Part shown: positions 35,883-48,267 of the stretch, piece after piece
How positions within the stretch are numbered: the stretch's first letter is position 1
Layout of the letters: the number at the start of each line of letters is the position of its first letter
From: Glossina fuscipes
Lineage: Eukaryota; Arthropoda; Insecta; Diptera; Glossinidae
Reading direction: 5' to 3'
DNA: 64,000 nt
Assembly (NCBI RefSeq): GCF_014805625.2
Contig: NW_023998415.1
Coordinates: 22,201,469 to 22,265,468, forward strand
Position numbers and translations under genes: made by a program
Notes under the pieces: generated by a model
The model's input: only the letters and a program-made list of their open reading frames with translations
What the model was told of the DNA's origin: nothing
Database searches by the model: none

Positions 35883-38800
35883 TATTACGGCCAATACCCG
35901 CTGAAGATGAAATATGACAAGGCATCAACTTGCTTGGAGTGGGCCAACGATAATTAAACGGCTGAGAATGAAGTGTCTCTGTGTCCAAGATTACTGTCTA
36001 CAAAAAGGATTTTAAATCAGGATATACAAGAAAAATTAACATAGGATTATCTGGTCACGTCAATGCTGCGTCATTCAGATATCAGAAGTCCAACACAGAG
36101 AGTTGGTAATGTCATAATGAGTAACGTGAGAGATGAGGAACGTTTATGGAACCTGATGTGATAATGCGAGGGGTGGTTTGAGCTCAATTTCAGATGGTTC
36201 TCCTGATGTAGTAGTCAATGTTAGTTCCGGGAAGATTACTGCTATACAAACGAAAGGGTATTAATGAGTGGAGGCCTCAGCTTGACTTTAGACTTTCAGT
36301 GCTTTCTTCCTCCTTAAATGCTTATATAAAAACACACACCTATTTTCTTCTTCTTATTAATATTGTGTAAAATCCAAATGACGCTTAATAGGAAGATCGT
36401 AAATTTTGGTTGCGACTTATACCGACCGAAGTCTTTCTTCCCGTAACTGCATAGGTTTATGTTTCCAGTAAACATATGTTTTCTTAAAATGTCGTCACGT
36501 AACGAATGCCTCCCTCCTCTCAAAATACCTTAAGGAAACGGATTTCGGAAATAGAAGAGGTGCAGTGAAGTTATTACGGGGTAAATGCAACATATCCCTT
36601 CTCTCAAATATATGGTTTAAGGTTGCAAAGTATTCAAGCTTTTACTGGGATCTTGAATTCTCTTTAATTCCATCCAGCGTTTATAAATAAAGCCCTAAAT
36701 TTAGTATATCTGTAAAACTTGTGATAATGCCTTAAAGAAAATAGCTTAGGTAAACGGAATTAGTGTCACATTTGATTAAGGCGGGAAAGACAATTAAAAT
36801 GTTGAACTTGGCTAACTAGCCAAATATGTTGGTTTTGATAAAAAAGAATAAAGTACTCTGCTGAAAATCAAATAAAATTTTTTGCTTTGACTATGAACGC
36901 AAATATCAGCAAACCAGTAAAACAAGGCGTTAAGCCTTAAAGTTGACGGCTGTAGATGAAGCGAGAACTTTATAATGTTTTTATCTAGCTATCCGAGATT
37001 TTTGCGTGTAGGGGTGCAGTAGAGGAGATGTTCAGTCACACGAATCGAAAATACATTTTTGATAAATCTCCCGTGTGCATATGCATCTATATATTTAGTT
37101 TTTTTGTGTTCTCTACTTTTGATTTATTTTTTACAGATTACTGAATATATAGTGAGTATTAAAAGAGTCGACTCAAGCTGAATTGTGACATCGTTCTTGT
37201 CTTACTTTCCAATACACTTTCTTTGGTATATTTTGCCTGGTGTGTGGATGTGGCATTTTCAGTAGAGTTGTTACACAGTGCAGCGTTTTGATGTTCAATT
37301 GGAGACGACAACAACAATAATGGCCCAATAGACTAATAATATTGTATATTCTTTTACGATATTTTCCACTTGCACTTTGATGTTGTAAAAGTAATTTTTT
37401 TCTTTTTTTTCTTTTTTTTTTTTTTGTAGTAAAGAATGCTATGATTGTACTGAAATTTTGATACATGCATGAATGCGTGTGAATGGTATGTGCTTTGCTT
37501 CTTTTATTTTCGTTTCTTTTAAGTATGATTTAAAATACAAAGCAAAGACGAATCTTTAATACCTTTATCTGTTATGGATGCAATAATGCTTTCTACGTAA
37601 ACTAAAATTAAGTAAAGTTAATAGAAGGGTTTACAAGGTCCACAATCACTTTCTATAGCTCAATTGTTACAAATAATAACAGATGTCAGCTTTTCAATGT
37701 AGCACAATTGCAAATATGAGCCTGAGAATAATCGTAATGGGCAGTATGACGAAAGAGTTTTATCACAAATTTATCACAAAGTGTGTGTACAAAAGGTAAT
37801 GGGAAATTTAATACACCAATTGGTTTTGGCGGCGTTTGCCTTAAAATCGATACATTGTTGAAAATGATTGCATTTCTTGTTGCTGTTGCTACTGTTTGTT
37901 TCCGAATTTTCGTTTGTATCTGATTTTAAATTTGATATTTATCTAGAAGTCATACGAACGCTTTACAATTGTTTAAATTAAGGCATTTTTTTTGCCTCTT
38001 CCAAGCTATATCTGTTTTGCCTCTTTGATGACTGTGGTTGCCTTCAAAACTCGTACCAATCTTGGGTTTCTCTCCTTCTATCTATTCTACTAAATATTAC
38101 AATTTTTGCTTATAATTCTCTTACGTATATTTAAAAATCAAAAAAAGAAGAAAAAAAATTAATAAAAGGATAGCGGAAGTAAAAGAGTAAATTTATTTAC
38201 AACGTATGGATTAAAAATTGTGGTTGCGTTGCCTCTCCTCGCTTTATATCGTCAGCTGACATAATGTCCATGATATTCAAGTACTTTATTTTTGCAATCT
38301 TTTAATTCCCGTCATTAATCATTGAGTTAAATTCCCATATGCCAAATATATGCTGTAAGTCATGTGTAATTTTTCGCATGTGCAGGAATAGATTATGCAT
38401 TTGTTAGTTAGTTGGATGGATGGTGTGCTTACGGTTCATTTTTAAAAATGCATTATACCATACAATACATTGATACGGGTTATGGTGCTTGTAACTGCGT
38501 CTTCATAACATACAAGTTGACAAGCAAGGCAGTTAGCTCATCGTGCGTACTTCATATTTTAGGCTTTGTTATAAAGTGCGCTAGTTTCGCACTAGATTCG
38601 GATCTTTGGTAAGCTACTTGAGAATTGCACGATATTGAAAAGAATGGGGGCGTATACTCATTTCGTCGCCACGTCTTCAGCACCCAAAAGACAACATCAG
38701 AAACCCTATAAGGTATACATATCCTTGATGAAATGCGCGAAATTCTGAATTAATTAAGCCATGTCTGTCCATCTCTAGGTCTGTGTGGTGTGTGTTGTCG

Positions 38801-39149
38801 ACACTCGCATGATCGCATAAATGAAGATATCAACTTTCAATTTGATAGAAACATTGATAGTTGCTGCATGCAGATCGATATTGAAAATGGACCAACTCGG
38901 TCAGAGTACACGCCTGCGGTAAAGCGTAAACAGAACGCAACTTTCCTTTTTTTAAGCAAAAAGAAAGAGGCTGAAAGTTGCCAAATTTACTTTGCGAAAA
39001 AACCTGCCATTCATGTGCGAAAATGGAAAAAATCGGTTACAAATCATTAAATTTTCTTTTTTCACTTTCTTGAGGCTCTACACTTATTAGCCATAAGATA
39101 AAGAAGACTGAAGGTACGGAACGGCTTAAAAATTGCGTTAATCGTAAAA

Positions 39150-39345
39150 TGAACATGGCGGGCACCACGATCTGGTGGATTAATTTTGTCTTAATAGTAC
39201 CAGCGATATAGGTACTACATAAGAAGATTAGGAGAATAGAATGCGACAAGGTACGAGTGTTAACTTGAAATTAATTGTGACGGGCGTCACGACATGGTGA
39301 ATTGTGGCATTTTTCCTTAAAAATACCATCAAGATGGTATATAAA
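39150..39345 (+). repeat. Tandem pair of diverged hairpin-bearing repeats
   Basis: Two related units start at about 39151 and 39275. Each has a GGCGGGCACCACG/GACGGGCGTCACG block containing a short palindrome (39163-39177; 39287-39300) and, about 35 bases on, a second palindrome (39197-39215; 39323-39340). Identity between units is partial. Origin unknown. Confidence 0.5.
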
Positions 39346-39690
39346 ATAAAACGGGTCTGCAAATAGTTAAACGATGTTGAATAGGCGAGATTTGAACCGA
39401 ACCGGATATAATCGTCTTAGTTGATTTCTTAAATGCATTAAATTACATTACTGTTATTGTTTATCATAAAGTGTGTATGTAAATTTTGAGAAAAATTACA
39501 ATGTACCAAATAGTTTATTTCAATTTTCGTATTGATCACCCATATATATCGTTCTCGAGATGTAACCATAACCTTTTCCATGTACGAAGAACACTAAAAT
39601 TAGCCATTGATGGTCTCCTTGCATTTTAATCCTTTCTCTTTATATTTTAAAAAGAATTAAAGTTCTAAAGCAGAAGAAGAAGAAAGAATA

Positions 39691-39714
39691 TGAGAGAGAG
39701 AGAGAGAGAGAGAG
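39691..39714 (+). repeat. (GA)n microsatellite
   Basis: About 12 GA units. Confidence 0.9.
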
Positions 39715-41187
39715 AAGACTCTGTATGGATCATCAAACCGGTACATACCAATGTAATTAGGTTTTTCTGTTAATTTCCAGCGCCTTTTGAAGACATATCG
39801 AAATGTTGGAGTAGTGTTATGTTTCTGTTATTGATTTGCAAATTAAACGCATTCAGTACTGTAACTGTGTATAAGTGCGAATTAATGGCAAGAACTTTTG
39901 GTTTTTTTGGTTTTGTAATTTTGATAATTAAAGGTTTATCGTGTTTTACATGCGCCTGCTTCTTACTAGTTTTTAATTTTATTACTTTTTTTTTATGCGT
40001 TTTTCTTTTTTTTACGCGATAAATTGTAACTTGGCAAAGACACGACACTCAGAAAATGCGGGTTCTTTGGTGGGCTATCTTCACTTTGGCAAATAGTTTA
40101 GTATAAAATGTTCGTTAACGATAAGAAAATCACACGATGCGTGTCCATCAAAGACTATAATCAAATATATGCTATTTTACGCGCACGATTCTCGGCCAAT
40201 TCTATCAAATATCAAATATTCTGTTGACAACATGGCAAAAATCCGCGGTTTGCCATCACCCGTACTACGTCTCCAACGATATTTTAAGAATATTTCTTGC
40301 ATATTAGAAACTCGCAAAGCATTCTCGCTTTGATCGATGTGACATGGCAAAAGGTAGGAAGATTTGCAGAATTTTGTATCGCTTTGAAGACGCAATTACC
40401 TTTCCTCATATTAACAAATGTCATAAAGTTTGTTGACTGTTTCCTTCCACACGCGATTCTTTTTCTATTCGCAATAGGAACGCATATTATTCGTATGTTC
40501 ATGTCTTGGTAAGGCAAAGAAATCTAACGTCATCTAACGTTTACCTTGCGAATGAATTCATTATTGCAGATTGATGAATGAAAATATCGTATGTAATGTA
40601 ATCAAATATCGTATCTTTTGAATATTTGTTCGCCTCTTTTTCAACAAACAATATCAATTTCTGAAGACGTTTCTTCTTTGAGCATAGTCTACTGCTTGAT
40701 ATAAAAAAAATTCGAAATGCAATTTCTTTTTTATAATCGGTTGGAATTCCTTACTTACGTGAAGCATATAACACGGAAGAAAGTAGTATGAGAAAGAAGG
40801 AGAGAAAAACCTAACAACGTATGAATGTGTTAAAGACTGACAGACAAAGGCACTTGTTGTATATGAGAAGATAAAAATCTTTTTCTATATTTTTAGTTAA
40901 CAGTGAACAACCAATGAAATTTCTTTTGGAAAAAAAATGTTTTCTTATGCCGTTCTCTGCCTTCAATCTACTGGATAGAAAATATATTAGATTACCGCTA
41001 GAATCAAAAAGACTCCAAAAAGTGCATATAAAGATTTTTTCTCTGAATGAAGAAGCTTCTAAATTGTCGGGCCATCGAATTGTTTGTTGTCTTATCTGGG
41101 AGAGATTGGTCGATATGTTTGCCATTTATTATTAATTTGTTTAGTTGGTCCAAATTCCGGTTTGCCGATTTGTCTGTTGCTCATCTG

Positions 41188-41188
<1 letters not shown>

Positions 41189-41222
<34 letters not shown>
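41189..41222 (+). repeat. (CT)n microsatellite
   Basis: About 17 CT units. Confidence 0.9.
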
Positions 41223-41225
<3 letters not shown>

Positions 41226-42694
41226 CATCGTTTGGTCTGCGGCCTGTCTATCTGTCAATTCATTGCTTTGTTGTGAATTCCGCTTCAAGCTGCAAGATAA
41301 TTGAACTTTAAGCTTCTCCACATACCGTAAACGGTTGTCTCATATTAGCCGACAATAATGGAATAAATAAATAAACTTTGCTGCTTGATCTTTAAATGAT
41401 CTTAATCAAGTGTCCGAAATTCGTAAAGAGTTGCAATAAAAATATGTTTGAATTATCTGAAATATTTGTTAAGCGATAACTGTACGATTTGTTTCATTTT
41501 TATAACTTTCTTCTATTATTTACTTATGCAACTTTTATTAAATCGGATTTTCCTTCTTTTGCAGCTTTGCCATGCATATGTGTATGCGTATGTGTATGTG
41601 TATGGGTTTTAAAAACTTTTTATAACACTTATATGAAAATATCTAAATGCTTTGGCTCTTTCTTCTTTATTATGTTATGAGTTGCGAGAGTATAACAGCA
41701 CGACCACGCAAACCATACATTCATATAACTAAATGTTAAAAATTGTTCATTTTAACCACATAATTATGCTTATATTTTGAACAGTTCTTTTTTTTTTTAT
41801 TTTTTTGATTTTATATATACGTGAGCTTTTTTTTTTTTGTTTGTTTATATTACTTAATTCTTTATTCCATTGCTTTTGTTGTTTCTTTTTAAATAATTTT
41901 TTATCCAATGAATGCGATTTGGCATTGAATATGGTGTACATGTGTTTGTGGGGGAATTATGTTGTTGCGTACGAGGCGGTACAATGAGGATGATGACGAT
42001 AGTCAGAGACGGGTTATGTTTTAACTTTGTTTTTATTGTTGCTGCTCTTATGCTACCATATATTCATGAACACATATACGTATACATATGCATATGCATG
42101 TTAACATATTCATTAAGTACGTTTGGTAGTTTGTTGTTGCTGTTTTTTTTTTTTTTTTTTTTTTTCATTTTCATTTGGACTACCTAACATGAGTTATGTT
42201 ATGTTTTATTATACCGTTCGCATAATTGACGACTATTTCGTAAAATACATCGATCATTTTGGTTAAGCTGACACTTTGAGTTGAATTATCATTAGTGTTC
42301 TATCTCAGCATAATTTTTTTTTTTTTCTTCATATTATTTGAAAAACACATCTGAGATCGATAATTATTGCGGTTATTTCTTTATTGCGGAATTTACTTAA
42401 CATCGTTGATTGTTGATAAATTCAAAAATGGGAAAAAAATATACATAAACATAATGTAATGGAATATTTTGAAGTAGATCAACAAAAATTGGCGGAAGCT
42501 CTCTCCAACACATATAGCAGTTACGAAACATGTTATGATTTATTTTATACGCTTAGACTAAAATTGCAGTAAACATATACAGGGGTATCTAATGTTCGTC
42601 TCCTAATATATTTTTCTGAATTCATACATGAAAATTTACTTAACATGTCTGCACTTTAGGCGCAGTTTAACATCAGTTAAGCGGAGCAATGTCG

Positions 42695-42748
42695 GTTATA
42701 TTAAAGGTTACTAAAATAAATGAAAGCCAGTTATATTAAAGGTTACTA
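42695..42748 (+). repeat. 19-bp direct repeat
   Basis: GTTATATTAAAGGTTACTA occurs exactly at 42695-42713 and 42730-42748, 35 bases apart. Confidence 0.85.
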
Positions 42749-45700
42749 CCACATATGAATGCTAATAACAAACATAAAAACAAAAAAACAAAAATAGGTC
42801 CGAGATGTTTGTTGAGAGGCTTGCTATGTAACTAAAGCGCGTTGAAATTCGCAACCGGACTGAAGTAAAAAAAAGGAAAAAAAAGAAACGCAAAACTTTC
42901 ATTCTCTTCGTTTTCTGTTTTTGTTTGTGTTATAAGCATAAGATATTAATGGTGAAGCGGAAAAAGGTAAGCATAATATTTGTAACGAACAACATAACAC
43001 AGTAATCACATATCTTTATTTAATAAACAAGAATAGAAGGTTAATGATCCAGCCAGATACACAACGTATAGTGCGAATAGTGTAAATATTGCGAACTCTC
43101 GGACTCTCAGCTTTCGCATATTCATATAAAGTTAATAGTTACTATTCATTCGTTTTATGATATATAGCAGTATCGCTGCATCCCTCAGTAGTAGAGCGTA
43201 ACATAAGCATTATATAAATATTAAAAATGTTGGCTTTTTTTACGGTGCGATAGATACTGTTATACCCCGTGTGTATGCACGTTCCTCTGGGTGCAATATA
43301 TAAATACATACTATCAGTATATTTATAGTTTATGTTGACTTCATCAGAAAAATATATACTATATATATATATATAAATGTATACATACGTGAGGTTGTTT
43401 CATAAGCACGTAGCATTTATATGAAAACAATTTGCCCTTTATTCCACTATCCGTTTATATTGCATTGTAGCGCTGTTTCGCTTCTAAAATCGTGTAAAAA
43501 TCAAAGGCGTAAAGCGAAGATAGCAAGTAGATGCAAACACAAAAAAATTTGCAAAACATTTTGTCTAACGAATAACGTTTTAGTTGCTGAATGAGTGTAA
43601 GTTCACACTGAATTCTGGGATGTTATAATGAATTATTGACCGTTATCTGCGTGTAGTTACAAGTCAAAGATTTTCAATCGTTACAAGAACGCTAAGTTTT
43701 AGCTTTCAACCATCCTTTTGCAAACCTGATACACTGATCAATTAATCGTCAGATAAATATTCTTATGTTTGAACAAAAAATATATAATTTTTTAGCCGTT
43801 TAATAAGCTCTTCAAGCAGAATGATAAATGCTGTACCTCAAATATATAGTATCTCAACCTGTCATTATGGTGAAACATAATTGGCTGACATCATAGAACT
43901 GATAAAGTAGATCGTACTACAGGCCGCAATACTTGCGGTTTCCATATGAAATCGTTACGAGGAATAAAAAGTACACTCTGAGCATAAATATAATGCAGTG
44001 GACAGAGTGAATGGTATACTAAATCACATGTAACATGTTAACTGGTAAGGAGGATATGCTTCAAAGAAGAAAAGAGAGCGGGCAAAAACAAGTGTTTTAT
44101 TTTATTCAGCACTTGGCATTTACTTCTGCTTAGCCGTTCAAAGTTACTATTGAAAAAGGGTCAAAGGTAAAGCTAAAGCACTTGGTAGGCAAACGGTATT
44201 TTCTACTAAGTGAGAAAGGGCGAGACAGAGCATTTCAGAAAGTAATTCTGTGCATGAGAACGAAAGAGATATTGAAAGAGAGAATGGACACATGAATAGT
44301 TAGACAAATTGCTGGAGAGAGAGAAGCCACATACCTAGGTCGTTTTCCTAATGATGACAATCCATTTTTCCGAAACCGCCTTACATGAAATTGAAATTGA
44401 TGTTAATCATCTATCGCATTTTCGCATCTAGCGTCAGTGAATTAACAATCTCTTCATTCGCCCGTCATTGGTTTCTCGCCATGAGACGTGAGAACGATTT
44501 GTAAACCCCTAGGAGAAATACACAGTTCGCTAATTTACCCTCATAGTGATTGTTACATTATTTAATAAGAAATTGTAAGAAAACAAAAAGAAAAGAGCTC
44601 CCGCTGTGAGTTTGTGTTACACAATCTAGCCGCCATAAGCTCGTGTACCTACAGCAAAGGACATACAAATAGCACACATCTCATCCTCAGAATAGACACA
44701 AAGATTTATCAAGGAAATTCTCATACAGAAAATTCTTGGCAAGACATATTACAAAGGAAAGAATATATAGCGAATACGTCGCAACTCATCGTAGCATAAA
44801 GAAATGCAACGCTGTATATATTAAGGTAGCTGCATCATTAGATTTCAAACGTCGCTTCGGCTACAGCCAAAGCATTAAGACATGTTTGAGGAATTGAATA
44901 AAAACGACAGATAAGAAAAAAATTTTGTACCGCAAAAGCGATCCCTAACTTATGAAAATATAGAAACATTTGAAAGCTACAGAAAGAAACACTTGGAAAT
45001 TTCTTACCTGGGAAAAAATTTAGGTCGATTATAATAATGACTGCAAAACGAAGTATTTTTGCTGTGTTGTAGAAACTGTATCAGCTTAAAAAATGAACAT
45101 TTTTTTTTTTGACAATATTTTTGGGAAAGAAGCAAACCTAATGGAAAACTAATATTCGATAATTCTATTGAAGATATATTTGAGTTGTCAATAAACAAAT
45201 TATTGTTGAAAAATGTTAAAAAATTGCAACACACCGTAGCCCTTCACCTGAGACCATTGTAAATTAAGAGCGTCGTAACGGTTTGCGCTGTCTAAGTTTG
45301 AATTAGACAGGAAAGAATTATCTAATCTGCATGCTTGTAACTAAGATTTTGTAGAAATATTGCTTTTTAGGTGACTGCGTAGCGTTCGAATGAAAAATTT
45401 TAATATTCGCTTTTAAAAAAGCTTACATTAATTTTCTTTCTTTTTGAAACGTTACTTTAAAGACAGCGGAACAACTTTCGAAATGCGTTATACACGTGTT
45501 TTGTATTACGATAAATTTTTTTGCTTTTTTTTTTCATATATTCATCCTCTTTCATATTCATTCTCTTTCGCAGAAAAGAAATGGTGTTGCTGCATATGTC
45601 GAAGACATAACCGAATGGTTTACGATTTACGTTTTGCGCAATGATGCAGAAAACCGCAGAAAAATGTATTGTTCAAGAGCCACATTGTTAATCAGCGTCG

Positions 45701-46219
45701 AAAATTCAATCTAAACTTTTAGTTTCGTAGCAGAAGTGTTGAAAGGTTTCGCGACACTCTCCGCCTTATATCGTCATCTTAATGTAGCTATCATGATGTA
45801 TGTTGATTTGAATAGGCATAAAAACACTTCCTACGAATATCTATTACGGTATTAGAAGAGTCACGAATAAGCAGATGAGACATTAGGCTGCAACTAGTTA
45901 GCAGTAACTTATTTGTTACAGAAAACCTTTTCAATGCACTTGGGGAAAAAATCGAAATTTCAAGGAAAAAAAATCCTTTCTGATAATGAATTTGCTCCCA
46001 TATATAAAGTAAAAGGTCCAAAGCTTCTATTAGGCCAATACAAAAAAATAATAAAATAAAGAAATTTGTCCGTCTAATATACAGCGAATTCCCCCCTCAA
46101 ACAGATCTCGCTTTCTTTTGCATCTAATCACTTCGTCAACGAAACAAACACTTCCCTTTTCTCCCTTTTTTAATGTTATTTACATAAATGTGTATTATTT
46201 CCCTATTTATTTTCTAGGT

Positions 46220-46640
46220 AGATCTAATGTCTATGACTATGTCATGTCTGTTGGAAACAGTATCCTGGCGGCAAGAAGCCAACTATCGCCCTCAAAGTTG
46301 ACAAAAGCATTGGAGGTGTTTGCTTGCACGCTGATGTTGAAAATGGACGAAAACGGTTAAAGGACACCTGTACAATGCAGCATACGTTGAGTATATCTCT
46401 GCTGTCTGGGTTATTGGAACGCTACTTATAAACTGCAATGGACACACGACAAAAAATTTTCAGATATATTTTACGTAAGTGACCACGCCCATTCAATATT
46501 ATGTAGAATGTAAATTGAGTCATTGAGTCGTTGGATTTTGTAACCATTTCTAAGATTAAAGGAATGTAATTTCTCATTCGTTTTATTTTGGAAGATACTT
46601 TATGTTCACATAATTTAAAAACCCTGCCCATATATAAAAT
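46220..46640 (+). repeat. Possible degenerate interspersed repeat with GACCACGCCCA motif
   Basis: Contains GTTGAAAATGGACGAAAACG (46334-46353) and GACCACGCCCATTC (46481-46494). AAAATGGGCGAAATCGG and CCACGCCCA-type blocks are a pattern I associate with abundant fly repeats. A related block (ATTGAAAATGGACCAACTCG) lies at 38879-38898. Family not named. Confidence 0.35.
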
Positions 46641-47574
46641 GTATGTAATATTTTACGTTTATGTAAATCCCTTAATTGGAACATAAAACAAATATAAGTC
46701 ATAAACAAGTTCCTGTCCAAGGTAAGATAGTGCAGCCTGATTGTGCGCCTATGAATTTTATTGTGGTATGACGTGCTGTAAAAGCACGTGGTCCGATTAT
46801 GATTAAAAATTACGTCCGTATATGAGCAGTTTTCGAACTTATATCATGCATGCGAATGGAGGAAACAATAAAACCACAAAAAAAAAAGGAGAAAGGTAAT
46901 GGTAAATTTATTTTCTAGCGGAATGTTGTCTCTACCGTAACGCAAACCCTTATTGCCAAGTAATAATGAAATTCCTTAATTATGTAAATAAAAATTTTGT
47001 TTAAGTTTTGCTTTAAATTTCTGATATTTACGTGTCCATGGCTGCGCATACCGTATATCAGATATACGTACAATATATGTACAACTTGATGATGACTTTC
47101 TACTCGACTTTGTTTGCACTTCTCAATCTACATCTCTTTTGTTTTAATTTTTTGAAAGAACAGTTAATTGGATGCTGTAGTATTTTTAACAGCATTCTAT
47201 CCTTTTAAACTCTTTTACTATAATTGAAACCGTAAGAAGTGAAATCATTTACTTTTCATTAGCCAGGTCATTTCCCAAGTCAAAAAGAATTTTAAAAAAT
47301 GAAAAAAAAAAAAATAAAAAAATTATATTCGGCTGCGAACGAGTCTTTTGTACCTATCATCGTTATCGTGTCAAAATGTACTGTCCATGATTATACTGCT
47401 AAAAATTCTCCACTTTATGTGGTCGACCATATTTATTTTAGAATTAAAATATATGTGAACGGGCGATATATCTTCAAACGATAACTATACAGATATAAAT
47501 TTCAATATTTTGTCTTGTTTACGCTATGAGTAACGAGCAGAAAACGTAGAAAGGGCAAAAAAAAAAAAAATTTT

Positions 47575-47872
47575 TTTCACTTATAACTCTATGCAAGCGT
47601 GGCCCGAGTTGGCCCATTTTCAAAATGAACCTGCGTGCAAGATCTCAAAATGTTTTGCAACCGATAGTTTTTTTTTTTTTTTTTTTTTGTGACCAGAAGA
47701 ATGTTTGCCACAGATAGACAGGCAAATAGATAGAGAGACAGAGGGACAAAGGGACATGCCTAAATCAGTTTAGAATTTGATACTGATCAAGAATACATAT
47801 ATATGGAGGTTGCAAACACTTTAACAAAACGAATATAATCCCCAGGCTTCGGTGATGGGTGTAAAAAGTAAA
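47575..47872 (+). mobile_element. Helentron/DINE-1-like repeat, 3' part
   Basis: Family interior, then an imperfect GACR tract (about 47714-47757: AGACAGGCAAATAGATAG, GAGACAGAGGGAC), then CTAAATCAGTTTAGAATTTG and ACTGATCAAGAATACATAT with a short TA tract, ending GATGGGTGTAAAAAG. The close match in order to 7383-7510 supports one family. Confidence 0.6.
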
Positions 47873-48227
47873 TAAACTGCAGCGATAATAAGTAGCGATT
47901 AATATAAAGAAAGCTATTTAGGTTTTGAAACAATGACATAAATAAGTTTAAGCATAATTTAATTATTTTACCTTGACTTAAGGCAAATACATAAGATTTT
48001 TTTTTTAAATTCATCTGATTTTGAATTTCCGTTTCATTAAAGTTCAAATGGGGATATCTACTATATATGGGAAATAATCGAGGGAAGCATTTTGTAATTT
48101 CCAAAAAATATCAATGCATTCCCGTCAGTTTAATAGTTGAACCGCAATCAAAAGGATGTTAAGAACAATCCAGTTGGCGTAGTGACATTGGCCGGTTCTA
48201 CTCATAAGCCTATAACGATCAAGATAT

Positions 48228-48231
<4 letters not shown>

Positions 48232-48262
<31 letters not shown>
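48232..48262 (+). repeat. (TA)n microsatellite
   Basis: About 15 TA units. Confidence 0.9.

Positions 48263-48267
<5 letters not shown>

Larger units (their letters stand above)
35883..47574. other. Upstream DNA, mostly non-coding
   Basis: Microsatellites, a hairpin repeat pair at 39.2 kb and possible interspersed repeats near 38.8 and 46.3 kb. No gene recognised. Confidence 0.6.
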
